64,000 bases of DNA from Candidatus Nitrosopumilus sp. (lineage in GTDB: Archaea > Thermoproteota > Nitrososphaeria > Nitrososphaerales > Nitrosopumilaceae). The position numbers and the translations under genes are program-made. The stretch is from contig NZ_JANQTA010000001.1 in NCBI RefSeq assembly GCF_028278985.1, positions 1 to 64,000 on the forward strand, in the 5' to 3' direction. Every line of letters starts with the position of its first letter. Within the stretch, counting starts at the first letter, position 1. The notes beneath the pieces are model-generated. The model was not told where the DNA came from. It did not search any database and was given only the letters and a program-made list of their open reading frames with translations. Positions 25,255-34,733 of this stretch are shown here, piece after piece.

Positions 25255-25272
25255 TTTTCCTTTTAAGGAAAA
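25255..25272. promoter_or_regulatory. Palindrome in the divergent pilin/platform promoter
   Basis: TTTTCCTTTTAAGGAAAA lies between the starts at 25227 and 25294. It has the same arms and spacing as 21279-21296. The central TTTTAA may act as TATA for the pilin, which fits a short leader. Shared sites suggest joint regulation of pilin, ATPase and platform. Confidence 0.55.
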
Positions 25273-25293
25273 ATTGACAATTATACATTAAGG

Positions 25294-27042
25294 ATGACAT
25301 ATCTAGTTCAAGAATCACTAATTAAAAAAATTCTCTCTACGATTACTTTTGAAAATAGATGGAATATGATGTTGTTAGATATCAACAATGATGTAATATC
25401 ATCAGGTAAACCAGTTCACACAGTAAAACTCTTAAATCAAATTCGAACAGCAATGCTTGTTTTAGCTGTTGTTGTTTTACCGGTTAGCATAATTCTGATG
25501 CAAGTAATTTCAGTTTATGCAATTGCGCTTAATTTAATTTGGATTACATTGATTGCGTTTCCTAAAATTCAGCAGACACAGCTAAGTCAAGAAAGAAAAC
25601 AAAAAGTTGAAAGGGAATTGCCTGCATTTGTAATGTTTACATCAGTAATGCAAGGAGTAGGAATTAATTTGTATGAAAGTTTTCAGTTATTCAAAGATAC
25701 TAAACTATTCAAGGCCTTGGGCAATGAATCTGAAATTTTAAAACGAAATGTTGATTTTTTTGGATTATCACAAATGGAGGCATTAGAAGATCTTGGCAGA
25801 ACACACAAAAGCGAATTGTTTTCCAGCCTTGTCTTAGGATACACAAGTATTTGGCGCAGTGGTGGGGATTTAACAAATTACTTAGAAATTCGTGCAGATG
25901 AATTTTTCATAAAAGTAAAAGAGAAATATCTCGGATATGCAAACACTGTAGGTTCCGTAGTCGAATTACTTGTCACATTAATGATTATCCTGCCAATTCT
26001 TATCATGGTTACGACATTTGTCGTTCCAGGAAATTCAATCGAACAGATTGCGCTAGTCTCCACAATCGGATTACCAATGTTTGCAATAATTATAGGCATA
26101 ATAATTAATGCAATTCAGCCTCCGAGTTTTAACACAATTGGTCTGGAACCTAAAGTTCTAGGAGGTCTTATCGGAATTGGAATTGTGGCTGGAGGAATTT
26201 TACATTATTTTGAACAAGAGCTATGGATTGCAATTGCTGCAGGTTTCATTATTCCTTCAACAATTAGTGCAGTAATTGTAGGTAGGCAAAGTAGAGAAAT
26301 AAAATACCAAGAATCAGAATTGCCACAGTTTTTACGAGATGTTACAGAATTCAAAAAAATCGGGTATGATGTTAGAATTGCTTTATCACAGTTACACAAA
26401 GAACGACAATATCATTCAAGATTCTCCTCAAAACTTATGGAGTTTACAATCATGATGGAGAATGGAATCTCACCTACAAAAAGCGTATCACAGATTTTGT
26501 TTAGACCATGGATTGCAAAAATTTCATTCTTCCTATTAGCATATGTTTCCGAGTATGGCGGAGGAAGTCCTAAAATTTTGGAAACAATTACAAGGTTCAT
26601 TACTACTGCAAGGCAATCAATTAGGGAAGGAACACAATCAGTTTCAATGTTGTCATTGCTAATTTATGCATCTCCAGTCATCATGGTATTTACCGCAACA
26701 GTTCTTCAGAGTATGCTTGCGGGAGTAGATACAGCATCAATCAATGTTGGTGCATCTGGAGTCGGAGTTGGTCAAAGTGGAAATTCGCTTAATGAAAATT
26801 TTACAACACTAGTCACAATTACTCCTGAATTTCTTTCAATGATCAAGGTAATGGTAGTTACCAGCAGCATTATGAGTGCATTTGTAATTGGAAAGGCTAT
26901 TGATTTTACATTTTACAATTCATGGAGGCCTGTCGTAGTTGGATTAATTTCAGTTGGATCAATTTTGATTATGGATAATTACCTTGTACTAGATTTTGAC
27001 TTTGAAGGAATCACTGAAAGAATACCAGGAGGACTGATTTGA
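25294..27042 (+). CDS. Pilus assembly platform membrane protein (FlaJ/TadC family)
   Basis: 582 residues with two T2SSF-like halves: a soluble four-helix region (QERKQKVERELPAFVMFTSVMQGVG, about 100-220), membrane helices at about 225-290 and 295-330, a second helical region (ELPQFLRDVTEFKKIGYDV, about 340-450), and further helices at about 465-570. It is the inner-membrane partner of the ATPase at 21314. The downstream gene overlaps it by four bases. A Gly/Ser-rich loop lies near residue 490. Confidence 0.92.
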   Translation: MTYLVQESLIKKILSTITFENRWNMMLLDINNDVISSGKPVHTVKLLNQIRTAMLVLAVVVLPVSIILMQVISVYAIALNLIWITLIAFPKIQQTQLSQERKQKVERELPAFVMFTSVMQGVGINLYESFQLFKDTKLFKALGNESEILKRNVDFFGLSQMEALEDLGRTHKSELFSSLVLGYTSIWRSGGDLTNYLEIRADEFFIKVKEKYLGYANTVGSVVELLVTLMIILPILIMVTTFVVPGNSIEQIALVSTIGLPMFAIIIGIIINAIQPPSFNTIGLEPKVLGGLIGIGIVAGGILHYFEQELWIAIAAGFIIPSTISAVIVGRQSREIKYQESELPQFLRDVTEFKKIGYDVRIALSQLHKERQYHSRFSSKLMEFTIMMENGISPTKSVSQILFRPWIAKISFFLLAYVSEYGGGSPKILETITRFITTARQSIREGTQSVSMLSLLIYASPVIMVFTATVLQSMLAGVDTASINVGASGVGVGQSGNSLNENFTTLVTITPEFLSMIKVMVVTSSIMSAFVIGKAIDFTFYNSWRPVVVGLISVGSILIMDNYLVLDFDFEGITERIPGGLI

Positions 27043-27554
27043 TATTAAGACGTAGAAGGGCAGTAGGAGGAATAATCTCATTAGTTGCGCTAATCATAGT
27101 ATTTGGCACGATTTCAGTTGCAATTCTGGACCTAAATGTTGTTCAATCAGACACAGTTCAATCAGGGATTAGGATTAGTGACAAGCAATTTGATAGAATA
27201 ACCGAAAGTTTGAATTTTACAATACAAAATGCAACAATACCATCAATAGCATATTACAATATAACAATCCAAAATTTAGGAAGTAAGCAAGTGGTATTAA
27301 ATTCTCATATTACAATTAACACTACAAATAATGTTTCGTTTGCACAATATCTTGATGATTCAACAATTCCCAAAAAACAAAATATGATAAACTCAAATGA
27401 AATTAAAACACTAAACTTTACGAATGATCCTGCTGCAAACACAAAAAATGCAACAGAACAAGACAAACATTTGATTTTTCTTACTGACACTGGAAAGAAA
27501 TGCATTATTCCAATTCCAGAAAATTCATTAGAGGTGATATCAAGGAAATGCTAA
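27039..27554 (+). CDS. Pilin-like membrane protein
   Basis: 171 residues, TTG start overlapping the platform stop (TTGA). Basic N-terminus ILRRRR then AVGGIISLVALIIVFGTISV, a class III-like signal and helix. The outer part is Asn/Thr-rich with NxT/S sites and two Cys at the end. Probably a minor pilin or tip component, translated with the platform protein. Confidence 0.8.
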   Translation: MILRRRRAVGGIISLVALIIVFGTISVAILDLNVVQSDTVQSGIRISDKQFDRITESLNFTIQNATIPSIAYYNITIQNLGSKQVVLNSHITINTTNNVSFAQYLDDSTIPKKQNMINSNEIKTLNFTNDPAANTKNATEQDKHLIFLTDTGKKCIIPIPENSLEVISRKC

Positions 27555-29911
27555 AAATGAAAATACTCCTTACAATGATTCTTTCAATTTCATTAACTGG
27601 TATCGGAGTCATATTTGCTGATGAGCCTGAATTTACAATTTGGGTTCCAGATGAAATGTTACCAAACGAAATATATCATGGTGTTTTGATTTCAGAATCT
27701 AAAAAATCTGCCAATGTAGATGCAAGCATTGTTACAAACAACGAGGAAGTCATCGAAATCATATCAAAGGCAATAAAGATTGATAAAGAAAATCAACATG
27801 GTATTTTTGAATTTAAAACTAAAGGAGTTGGAGATGCAACGATATTTGCAATTCAAGGTGATCAACTTTTAGAGAGAGAGATAAAAGTAGTTCATTCTGC
27901 AAAACTTCCTTATGCACTTGATTTGATTTTACCTTCAGAAGTTATCAATATTCAATCAAACAAAGACGAGCAAACAGGATATGTATTTTTATTGAATAAT
28001 TTTGAAAACCCAGTTCTAGCAGTAGAACCAACATTAATTTCACTTACAAGTAATGGCGAAATTACGCTACCACAAAACTCAATCATGATTGAGCCTGGAA
28101 AACATTATGAAAAATTCACTTTCCAAATTAGAGGAGAGGGAGGAGAAATCACTGCTACTGCAGCCAATCTAAAACCAGATGATGAAGAGGTATCAAGTTC
28201 CCAAACAGAAAAGATAGAACTAAAATTAGCAGTTGCCCCAGATCCAATTCCCACAGATTCATCTGGGGAATTATATTATTGGTTGGAGAGAAATGGCAAA
28301 CCATTTCTTGCCCCACACGATCTTAGAATTAAACTCAGTATTGATGACACGACAAAATTATCATTTGAATCAACTGTTAGAGGAACAACAATTTTAACAG
28401 CAAATGCTGACGTTGATGCAATATTATCTGCCGACGATACGGAAGTCATCACAAGAACAGAAGTTCAGTTACAACAAGATGCTAAACGCAGTGTGTTTTT
28501 AGATAAAGGAGTGCATTATGGAAAAATCAAAGTGTGGACTACGGCTGATTCATCAGGCATGTCAATTAGCGGATTAGCAGAGAGTATTGATTCAGATGTG
28601 GAAGAGAAAATCTCCATTGCAGAAGTAATCAATGTAGAATCTGAATCGTCCAATTCTGATGTCACTACAAAAACAAAAGTTTTTGCTTTCCCTAATCCAG
28701 CATATGACTTTGTAGATATTATTATTTCAAGTGAATCAGGCAACGGCCCAGTAATTGAACCAGACGATGAAGAGGTCACTGTATTTACAGATAGTAAATT
28801 AATTACGGAATCTCCAAAATCAAAAATTCTAATGGATGAAAACTATGCTATCATTACTGCAAGAGTGGTTGATTTGGGCGATGCAGAAATTTTTGCAGAA
28901 AGAAACGATGCAGAAAGTGACCGAATCGAAATTGAAGTTGAAGAAAAATTTGTAAATGATCCAAAGCTGGAAATCCAACCACTTCCAGCATTATATGGAA
29001 TTGAACAGGAATTGTTCTTAATAACATCTTCACATGACATCATTACGACAGATCCTACTTCGCAAAATGAAGGAACATTACTGAGCGTTACCACAAAACC
29101 ATACTTTGAATTTGAATCCATTGCAGAAAATGAATCAATAATAACTGTCAGAGGAACAATTGAAAATCTTTCAGAGGATTCTGAAGAATCGCCAGAAATC
29201 TTTGTTGCTTCCAATGCTGAGACAGTCACAGAAAAACTAGAAGTGCATAACTCTAATCGAAAAACAATCATCACAATGGCTCCAGAAACTGTTTATCCAG
29301 ACGAACTGTTTCCATTTGTTACACATATTGGAGATCTAGAAAAAAATCCAATTCAGAAAGAAGAATTAAAATTCTCATCTAACGGGTATTTGGAAATTAA
29401 TGAGGGATTAGGATGGCTCAACGGGACTGAAGAAATCAAAGTAGTCTTTTTTGATGAAAATAGCGTACCAGAATCAACACAAATTGAGATTAAAGGAGGG
29501 GAGAAAAATAAATCAAAATCACCTACATCTTCAGAAAATTCTGTGCCAACAAGAACGATTTTCACATATGATGTAGAAGTAGAAAATGGAGAAGGTTCTG
29601 GACAATTTCCCGAGGGGGAAGAGATTACAATAAGTGCAGAGCCAATAATCGATGATTTTATTATAATTAAAAAACAGCTAGTGGGCTGGGAGAATCTACC
29701 AAACACGGATTCTTCATTTATCATAGAAATTGAAGAAGATATCAAAACTAGACCAATTTACCAGTATGACTTTACATTATTACTTCTCACAGTAGCTCCG
29801 GCAATAGGAATTGTTTCGGTAGTGACAGTCAAAAAACAACTCAAGAAAAAAACAAATAAAAAAATTAAAAATTTTGATGACGATGTGGATATTGATGAAT
29901 TGTTTGACTAA
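27548..29911 (+). CDS. Large membrane-anchored surface protein of the pilus operon
   Basis: 787 residues from ATG 27548 (or 27557); a longer frame from 27500 overlaps the upstream gene by 55 bases and lacks a signal start. Signal peptide ends near VIFADEP. The body is a series of acidic Ig-like domains (PNEIYHGVLIS; KLEIQPLPALYG; TIITMAPETVYPDELF) with repeated DDEEV segments. A C-terminal helix (FTLLLLTVAPAIGIVSVVTV) and a Lys-rich then Asp-rich cytoplasmic tail anchor it. Its overlap with 27039 places it in the pilus operon, perhaps as an outer scaffold or adhesin. Confidence 0.82.
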   Translation: MLKMKILLTMILSISLTGIGVIFADEPEFTIWVPDEMLPNEIYHGVLISESKKSANVDASIVTNNEEVIEIISKAIKIDKENQHGIFEFKTKGVGDATIFAIQGDQLLEREIKVVHSAKLPYALDLILPSEVINIQSNKDEQTGYVFLLNNFENPVLAVEPTLISLTSNGEITLPQNSIMIEPGKHYEKFTFQIRGEGGEITATAANLKPDDEEVSSSQTEKIELKLAVAPDPIPTDSSGELYYWLERNGKPFLAPHDLRIKLSIDDTTKLSFESTVRGTTILTANADVDAILSADDTEVITRTEVQLQQDAKRSVFLDKGVHYGKIKVWTTADSSGMSISGLAESIDSDVEEKISIAEVINVESESSNSDVTTKTKVFAFPNPAYDFVDIIISSESGNGPVIEPDDEEVTVFTDSKLITESPKSKILMDENYAIITARVVDLGDAEIFAERNDAESDRIEIEVEEKFVNDPKLEIQPLPALYGIEQELFLITSSHDIITTDPTSQNEGTLLSVTTKPYFEFESIAENESIITVRGTIENLSEDSEESPEIFVASNAETVTEKLEVHNSNRKTIITMAPETVYPDELFPFVTHIGDLEKNPIQKEELKFSSNGYLEINEGLGWLNGTEEIKVVFFDENSVPESTQIEIKGGEKNKSKSPTSSENSVPTRTIFTYDVEVENGEGSGQFPEGEEITISAEPIIDDFIIIKKQLVGWENLPNTDSSFIIEIEEDIKTRPIYQYDFTLLLLTVAPAIGIVSVVTVKKQLKKKTNKKIKNFDDDVDIDELFD

Positions 29912-30012
29912 AAGTAATATTTTCATTTTTCAGAATAATCAATTAGAATGACTTTCAAGAATATTGAAAACTAAAATAAAGTTGACAAACAATTTAGAAA
30001 TCAAGTTCAAAA

Positions 30013-30942
30013 ATGAAATTCAAAGTAAGTAAAAAAATAGACAAAAAAGACTTGATTTTAGGAAAAATTTTTGAATTAAAAGAAAACGATTTTGGGGACA
30101 TGTCTCGATTACAAATGATTCAGACATACTTGGAAGAAGACGAAAAAATTGATCAAGAAGATATCGCCTATTTGAAAAAAATTTGTAAGGAATTTGCCCA
30201 GATAAATAGAAACAATGGAGAAGAAGATGAACATGCAGTTGAGACAAAAAGTACGAGAGAAACTGAAAATAAAGCAGGGAACTTGGAACCAAAAAAAGAG
30301 AAGAGTTTCTTCAAGTTTTTTAAAAAACAAGAAAAAAATTCAAATGAAACTAAAAGCGGGACAGATGAGAAGATCAGTTCAGATACTGAAGAAATAGAGG
30401 AAAAAATTGAAGAGATAGAGAATAAAATTGAAGATTATGAAGAGAAAGAGAACAGAAAATCAGACAATGAGGAAAGGAAAGAAAAATCAAATAGCGATAA
30501 AAAAGATCAGGATATTTCAGACAATGAATTTTTTAAGGAATTTGTTAAAAGTACGTCAGATTCAGAAAGAGGAAAAAATTATCCTACACTCGAAAGAAGT
30601 CAACTATATGACTTTGACAGAGATTTTTCTAAAAAAACAGAAGATCTAGAAGAATTTCAAAATTCTCAAAAATTAGAACTAGAGGACATTGGCAGTATTA
30701 TCAAAGATATCAAATCTAAAAAAGAGAGTTTTAGAAAAGAATTAGACAGAATTCATGCATTTAGAAAAGATGTTAAAATAATGCTTTCACAATATGAGGA
30801 TACAGAAATTAAGTTGAATTCAATTAGATCAAATTTGGATTCTATACAGTTCAATGTGTCAAAGCAATTAAGCGAGGTATTAGATCTACAAAAAGACCTG
30901 ACATATCTAAAGGATGAATTGTCATCACTAACAAAAAATTAA
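30013..30942 (+). CDS. Cytoplasmic coiled-coil protein at the end of the pilus locus
   Basis: 309 residues with no signal or membrane helix. The N-terminal domain (1-65) is globular. A long, extremely Lys/Glu-rich region (70-185) follows, and a C-terminal coiled coil (205-305: KKTEDLEEFQ...SIRSNLDSIQFNVSKQL). It follows the surface protein by about 100 bp on the same strand. The coiled coil could place it with cytoplasmic pilus or chemotaxis adaptors (FlaC-like), but no specific family is recognised. Confidence 0.75.
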   Translation: MKFKVSKKIDKKDLILGKIFELKENDFGDMSRLQMIQTYLEEDEKIDQEDIAYLKKICKEFAQINRNNGEEDEHAVETKSTRETENKAGNLEPKKEKSFFKFFKKQEKNSNETKSGTDEKISSDTEEIEEKIEEIENKIEDYEEKENRKSDNEERKEKSNSDKKDQDISDNEFFKEFVKSTSDSERGKNYPTLERSQLYDFDRDFSKKTEDLEEFQNSQKLELEDIGSIIKDIKSKKESFRKELDRIHAFRKDVKIMLSQYEDTEIKLNSIRSNLDSIQFNVSKQLSEVLDLQKDLTYLKDELSSLTKN

Positions 30943-30954
30943 AGAGAAAATGAA

Positions 30955-31284
30955 TTAATTTTTCAGCAATGTCAGTTTGAGTTTTCCATTTTGAAAAGAA
31001 ATATCAGCACTTTTTATTCTACTCTTATAGAATTTTGTATGTTTTGAATTAGTTTCAGAAGATACAGCATGATGAGCATACACTAACGCCAAGTCTTCCA
31101 TTTCTTGGATTTTTTTATATACAGTACTTAGTGGAATTTTTGTAATATGAGAAATTTCTGCCGCAGAATTAGAATTTTTTATGATACAGAACAAGATTAT
31201 CCTAGATTCTAAATTTGATAATGCACAAAAAATCTTGTGATCAACATCATATTTACGAATTTGTGAAGGTGTTAATTGTTTCAC
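30955..31284 (-). CDS. Winged-helix transcription regulator
   Basis: 109 residues, paralog of 14733-15092: LTPSQIRKYD, SNLESRIILF, AAEISHITKIPLSTVYKKI (recognition helix) and a C-terminal beta strand. It is convergent with the pilus-locus coiled-coil gene, 12 bp apart. It could regulate the pilus genes or its own promoter. Start ATG 31284 is well placed after an AT-rich region. Confidence 0.75.
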   Translation of the reverse strand: MKQLTPSQIRKYDVDHKIFCALSNLESRIILFCIIKNSNSAAEISHITKIPLSTVYKKIQEMEDLALVYAHHAVSSETNSKHTKFYKSRIKSADISFQNGKLKLTLLKN

Positions 31285-31581
31285 AACAAGTATAATTTGT
31301 AAAAATATTTTAAACTATTACCCATTCTAAAACCTTATTCTTAAAAAATAATCTTAAAAAAAATATCACATAAAATAATCACATCATAAAACTAGATGAG
31401 GGTTGAGACAAATTCAGGAATAAAGAAAATAGAAAAGACAAAAACTATTCTAACCATTATCAAGAACTTAGTATTCAATTACTCAAACTAAAATTATGAT
31501 ATTCGTAAGGACTTTGAACGATTCTTAACAATTAGAAAAGTTTTCTTTATAAACAAAAGTTGAGAGTGTTTAACCGATTCT

Positions 31582-31698
31582 ATGTTTTTAATTCCCGTCT
31601 TAGATCCAAAAATATCTCAAGAAAGATTCAAACCTAGACATTTTCCCAAACAAAATCTAGCTAGCATACTTTGGAAAACTTGTTTTATCAGAAAATAA
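31582..31698 (+). CDS. Possible 38-residue protein
   Basis: ATG 31582, stop 31696-31698. Product begins MFLIPVLDPKISQERFKPR and ends WKTCFIRK. A TATA-like TTTATAAA about 35 bp upstream gives promoter support. It overlaps the 3' end of the DUF1722 gene on the other strand by 42 bases. No family is recognised. The remaining spacer 31285-31581 is AT-rich and otherwise empty. Confidence 0.25.
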   Translation: MFLIPVLDPKISQERFKPRHFPKQNLASILWKTCFIRK

Positions 31699-32154
31699 TA
31701 GAAAATATGTTTGTCTAGCAAGATAAAGATTGTCGATATCTGATGCCATGTTTCTCATCTTGTGTAAAACATCATTTAGTGGCACGCAGTTTTTCTGATA
31801 ATCTGAAATTGCAGTTTCTATGATTAGTCGATTCTCGTTAGATAATTTTTTAGAAAAATGCCCATACATACGTCTTAGGACATTGGCATGTCTTTTTCGA
31901 GTGGGAGTTTTGGATAAAAGCACGATTAAAGAATGTTCGTAGTTTGACAATACCACTGAGAGTGGTAATTTTTTATTGTTTGCAATAATGTTTCCCAATT
32001 CATTTAGATCCACTTGGCTGAATGCCATAAACAAATACTTATTTTTAGTATGAAACTCAATTAGTTTGTTCATTGAGGGTTTTTTCCTGTTTTTGTCAAA
32101 CTGCTCAATGACATAATCACAAATGTCTGAAAGTCTTAATTGGTGTTGTTCCAT
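31657..32154 (-). CDS. DUF1722 (YbgA-like) protein
   Basis: 165 residues. Motifs match DUF1722: FHTKNKYLFMAFSQ near 28-42, LGNIIANNK, HANVLRRMYGHFSKKLS near 105-125 and AISDYQKNCVPL near 128-140. In bacteria the domain is often next to DUF523 or photolyase genes and its biochemical function is not settled. Here it is alone. Length is normal for the domain. Confidence 0.82.
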   Translation of the reverse strand: MEQHQLRLSDICDYVIEQFDKNRKKPSMNKLIEFHTKNKYLFMAFSQVDLNELGNIIANNKKLPLSVVLSNYEHSLIVLLSKTPTRKRHANVLRRMYGHFSKKLSNENRLIIETAISDYQKNCVPLNDVLHKMRNMASDIDNLYLARQTYFLLFSDKTSFPKYAS

Positions 32155-32470
32155 TTTTTAAAAAAAATTTTAAGATGATTTAAAGAAATTGCATATTCAT
32201 TCCTAGTGCCAAAATTAATAATTAAATGAATCATCTTGCAATTGTTTGAATTATAAGAAAACTAAAACATAGAAACACAACATTCTCCTTATTCATACGA
32301 TCTGATCCAAGACATCTTTAATGCTTGTACACTCTTGGTGAATTTTCTGATTGGTTAAATCTCTAATAGGAGAGTACTTAGAAAATATTGTCTAGGCTTT
32401 GTACGTTAACTCACTTATAGAGTTTGTTTGAAGAGTTCAAAGTCCCTACGGAAATTGTCTCCAGCAAGGA
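32155..32470. other. Intergenic region with shared short motifs
   Basis: No gene seen. It contains TTTTCTGATTGGTTAAATC (32343-32361) and CTTAGAAAATATTGTC (32377-32392); close versions of both occur at 48867-48940 in the opposite order. These could be promoter or regulatory elements. Confidence 0.4.
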
Positions 32471-33352
32471 TTATTGTTTTTTGTACAAAAAATAGATGCC
32501 TAACAGAATAATTCCCATTGCAGTTATCTGATAATGGCTCAATCTTTCTTCCAAAAATATTCCTGCAAAGATGAGACCGAAAACAGAAGAGGTAGAAAAA
32601 ATCATCACAGTTTTCACTGTTCCAATTCTCTTCAAGCTGTGCAAAAAAAGAAAGATCGATGCGCCAAAACCTGCAATTCCCAGAAACAAAATGTTTGGGA
32701 TGTGTCCTAACTCAATGTTGAATGGTATATCTAACAAAAATACCAGCAGTAAAAGAATCGAGCCTCCCACTAGTGATTTTAGTTGAACAATTCTTGCAAT
32801 GTCTAACCGGGTACTCAGAGTCCTGCTTAGATTATTATCCAAAGCCCAAAACAGTGTGGAGCCAACGATGAGAATGTTCCCTTGATTCCGAATATCGAAC
32901 ATGGAATAAGAAAAATTAGCGTCTGTGGTTACAATAATCACTCCTGCAATAATTATTATGACAGCAAGACAACTTGCGGTTGAAATCTTTTCTTTAAACA
33001 ACAAGATTGCAAGAAATACTGAAAAGATGATTTCTCCATTTAGCAATAATGCCGAATTCGAAGCAGCTGTAATATCCAGTCCGACAAAGAACATCACTGG
33101 TCCGACTACTGCGCCTGAAAGAGCAATAGCCAATATCAGCCACTTGTCTTTGAAGGAAACTGGGGCCTTTTTTGAAATTAGGGGCGTTGCAACCATTGAG
33201 GCTAGAAGATAGACAAGAGATGCTAACAAAATTGGATGTACTGTGACAAGCGAGGGTTTTGCAATAGTCGATACGGAACCAAACAAGAGTGCAGCTAGCA
33301 CTGCAGAAACGTAGCCAATTTTTGTTTGTTGAATATGTGTAAGGTTACGCAA
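32471..33352 (-). CDS. EamA/DMT-family transporter
   Basis: 293 residues with ten predicted membrane helices arranged as two EamA halves (about 12-130 and 152-290). Typical motifs: LLFGSVSTIAKP, LLNGEIIFSVFLAILLFKEK at the end of the first half, and TSSVFGLIFAGIFLEE with the closing LGIYFLYKK. Family members export or import amino acids, nucleosides or other small metabolites; the substrate is not predictable. It overlaps the upstream winged-helix gene by 8 bp, so it is probably controlled by it. Confidence 0.9.
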   Translation of the reverse strand: MRNLTHIQQTKIGYVSAVLAALLFGSVSTIAKPSLVTVHPILLASLVYLLASMVATPLISKKAPVSFKDKWLILAIALSGAVVGPVMFFVGLDITAASNSALLLNGEIIFSVFLAILLFKEKISTASCLAVIIIIAGVIIVTTDANFSYSMFDIRNQGNILIVGSTLFWALDNNLSRTLSTRLDIARIVQLKSLVGGSILLLLVFLLDIPFNIELGHIPNILFLGIAGFGASIFLFLHSLKRIGTVKTVMIFSTSSVFGLIFAGIFLEERLSHYQITAMGIILLGIYFLYKKQ

Positions 33353-33611
33353 GCTCGATCTGAAAAATTCTATGTAATTTTAGGTGTGCTGATCTCAAGT
33401 CTCCATTGCACTGAAAAAGACGGTACTTTCCATGTTTGTGCATAACGCCTGTGGCAATAACTAATTGATGGGTTTCAAGAATTCGGATTGTTTTGTAAAC
33501 TGCAGAAAGGGGGATTTCTGTATCGGCCGAGATTTCTTTTACGGACTTTGGGTGTTTTTCAATGTTTGATAGTATTGCATTGGAATAATCAAAATAACTT
33601 TCCGACTTCAT
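33345..33611 (-). CDS. Winged-helix regulator of the EamA gene
   Basis: 88 residues: ILSNIEKHPKSVKEISADTEIPLSAVYKTIRILETHQLV forms the helix-turn-helix, then a wing GVMHKHGKYRLFQC. It overlaps the transporter gene by 8 bp. Four 23-bp direct repeats start about 40 bp upstream of its ATG, so it is likely autoregulated through them. Confidence 0.8.
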   Translation of the reverse strand: MKSESYFDYSNAILSNIEKHPKSVKEISADTEIPLSAVYKTIRILETHQLVIATGVMHKHGKYRLFQCNGDLRSAHLKLHRIFQIELA

Positions 33612-33652
33612 CCCACAAAGAAGTGGATTTTGCTATTAATGAATAGATATTG

Positions 33653-33739
33653 TTGTTTGAAGGTTATACTAATTTTTGTTTGAAGGTTATACTAATTTTT
33701 GTTTGAAGGTTATACTAATTTTTGTTTGACAGTCATACC
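33653..33739. repeat. 23-bp direct repeats upstream of the regulator/transporter operon
   Basis: Three nearly perfect units and a fourth diverged one, each containing GTTTGAAGGTTATACTAA (last: GTTTGACAGTCATACCAA), at 33653-33670 (partial), 33671-33693, 33694-33716 and 33717-33739. The period of 23 bp is close to two helical turns, as expected for stacked regulator sites. Confidence 0.85.
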
Positions 33740-33748
33740 AATTCAGAG

Positions 33749-34255
33749 CTAAAGATAAGAAAAAGTATCAGCAAATCTGTCCTTGAATTCGTCTGTTTGT
33801 GATACGCTTAGGGAATTAAATAATTCTCGAGTTCTAACTTCGTCTTTTATGGCATATTTTTTTGGAAAGCCATGAATGATTATGAGCACTTCCAGTTCGA
33901 CCAGTTTTTTGAGGGTGGAAGAAGTAGTACCTGGGCTTTTTTTGATTGCACTGTATATCTGAACAAAATTTGCTGAATTTGCATCTAAGAGGAATGCAAG
34001 AATTTTTTTGCATGTCTCTTTTCGTATTGAGATTATGATGTTGTCATTGCTAGGATCTAATGATGATTGAAATACCCGAATGTTTCGTTTGTCTCGATTT
34101 ATTCTGATGGAGCCTTCTTTTTCCAGCATGCTCAAATGATGGCTAACCACACCATGACCAAATCCTGTCATCTTGTGAATGTCTGAGAATCGTGTCCCAG
34201 GATTTTTTTCTATTGTTTTTAGAATTGCTTGTTTCTTCTTTAATCCGCGCAGCAT
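33749..34255 (-). CDS. Winged-helix transcription regulator
   Basis: 168 residues with two winged-helix parts. Residues 8-70 resemble ArsR/MarR proteins (ILKTIEKNPGTRFSDIHKMTGFGHGVVSHHLSMLEKEG) with wing IRINRDKRNIRVFQ. Residues 82-145 repeat the pattern (FVQIYSAIKKSPGTTSSTLKKL). Ends 1 bp after the upstream membrane-protein gene begins its last codons, so both are one unit. Confidence 0.82.
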   Translation of the reverse strand: MLRGLKKKQAILKTIEKNPGTRFSDIHKMTGFGHGVVSHHLSMLEKEGSIRINRDKRNIRVFQSSLDPSNDNIIISIRKETCKKILAFLLDANSANFVQIYSAIKKSPGTTSSTLKKLVELEVLIIIHGFPKKYAIKDEVRTRELFNSLSVSQTDEFKDRFADTFSYL

Positions 34256-34256
34256 C

Positions 34257-34640
34257 TCAATCCCTCCTAAAGATTCCTATGGAAAAAAATACCAGCATCA
34301 TGAGAATGAGCCCATGAGTTAACATGGAATCTATACTTGAAAAAGAGGGCCAAAAGACAAACAACATGTTTGCAGCCGAAATTATTTCTCCCGAGGTAAT
34401 TGCACAAAATGCTAGAAATACAAGTAAAAGCCTTGGCGTTTTGTATTCCAGATACGTTATAGCCCCCACTACAGAAAGAAACGAGCCCAGAATTATTCCT
34501 GAAATGTGAATAATCGTGTGAATGCCGTGACCGTGTTCAAAATGAGGTAAGAAAAGAGGGATGCTTAATGAAATTAACGTAGCTGAAATGATTGCAAGGA
34601 TCTTGAATTTTCCCCTGTTGTCAAGATGTATTTGTTGCAC
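34257..34640 (-). CDS. Four-helix membrane protein, hypothetical
   Basis: 127 residues with four hydrophobic helices (about 12-30, 42-62, 70-90, 105-123). A His-rich loop HFEHGHGIHTIIH lies between the first two and could bind metal. It is followed directly by a winged-helix regulator, so the pair may be a sensor and regulator. The family is common in thaumarchaea by my recollection, but I cannot name it. Confidence 0.72.
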   Translation of the reverse strand: MQQIHLDNRGKFKILAIISATLISLSIPLFLPHFEHGHGIHTIIHISGIILGSFLSVVGAITYLEYKTPRLLLVFLAFCAITSGEIISAANMLFVFWPSFSSIDSMLTHGLILMMLVFFSIGIFRRD

Positions 34641-34733
34641 AATCTAAGATTGTTTTGTCAATAATAAAAAATATTGGTAGAACTTTCAAAATAATAGAAA
34701 AACCAATGCAGAATTTCATAAGGCTTGAACTAT

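Noticed and set aside
29353-29745. Minus-strand ORFs inside the 787-residue surface protein (also 28516-29274)
   Set aside because: Ser/Ile-rich antisense of acidic Ig-like domains; no start context and no motif.
21314-30942. Complete archaellum operon
   Set aside because: Only ATPase, platform and pilins are seen; FlaF, FlaG and FlaH are missing from the window.
33653-33739. CRISPR array
   Set aside because: The 23-bp units are contiguous without spacers and there is no cas gene.
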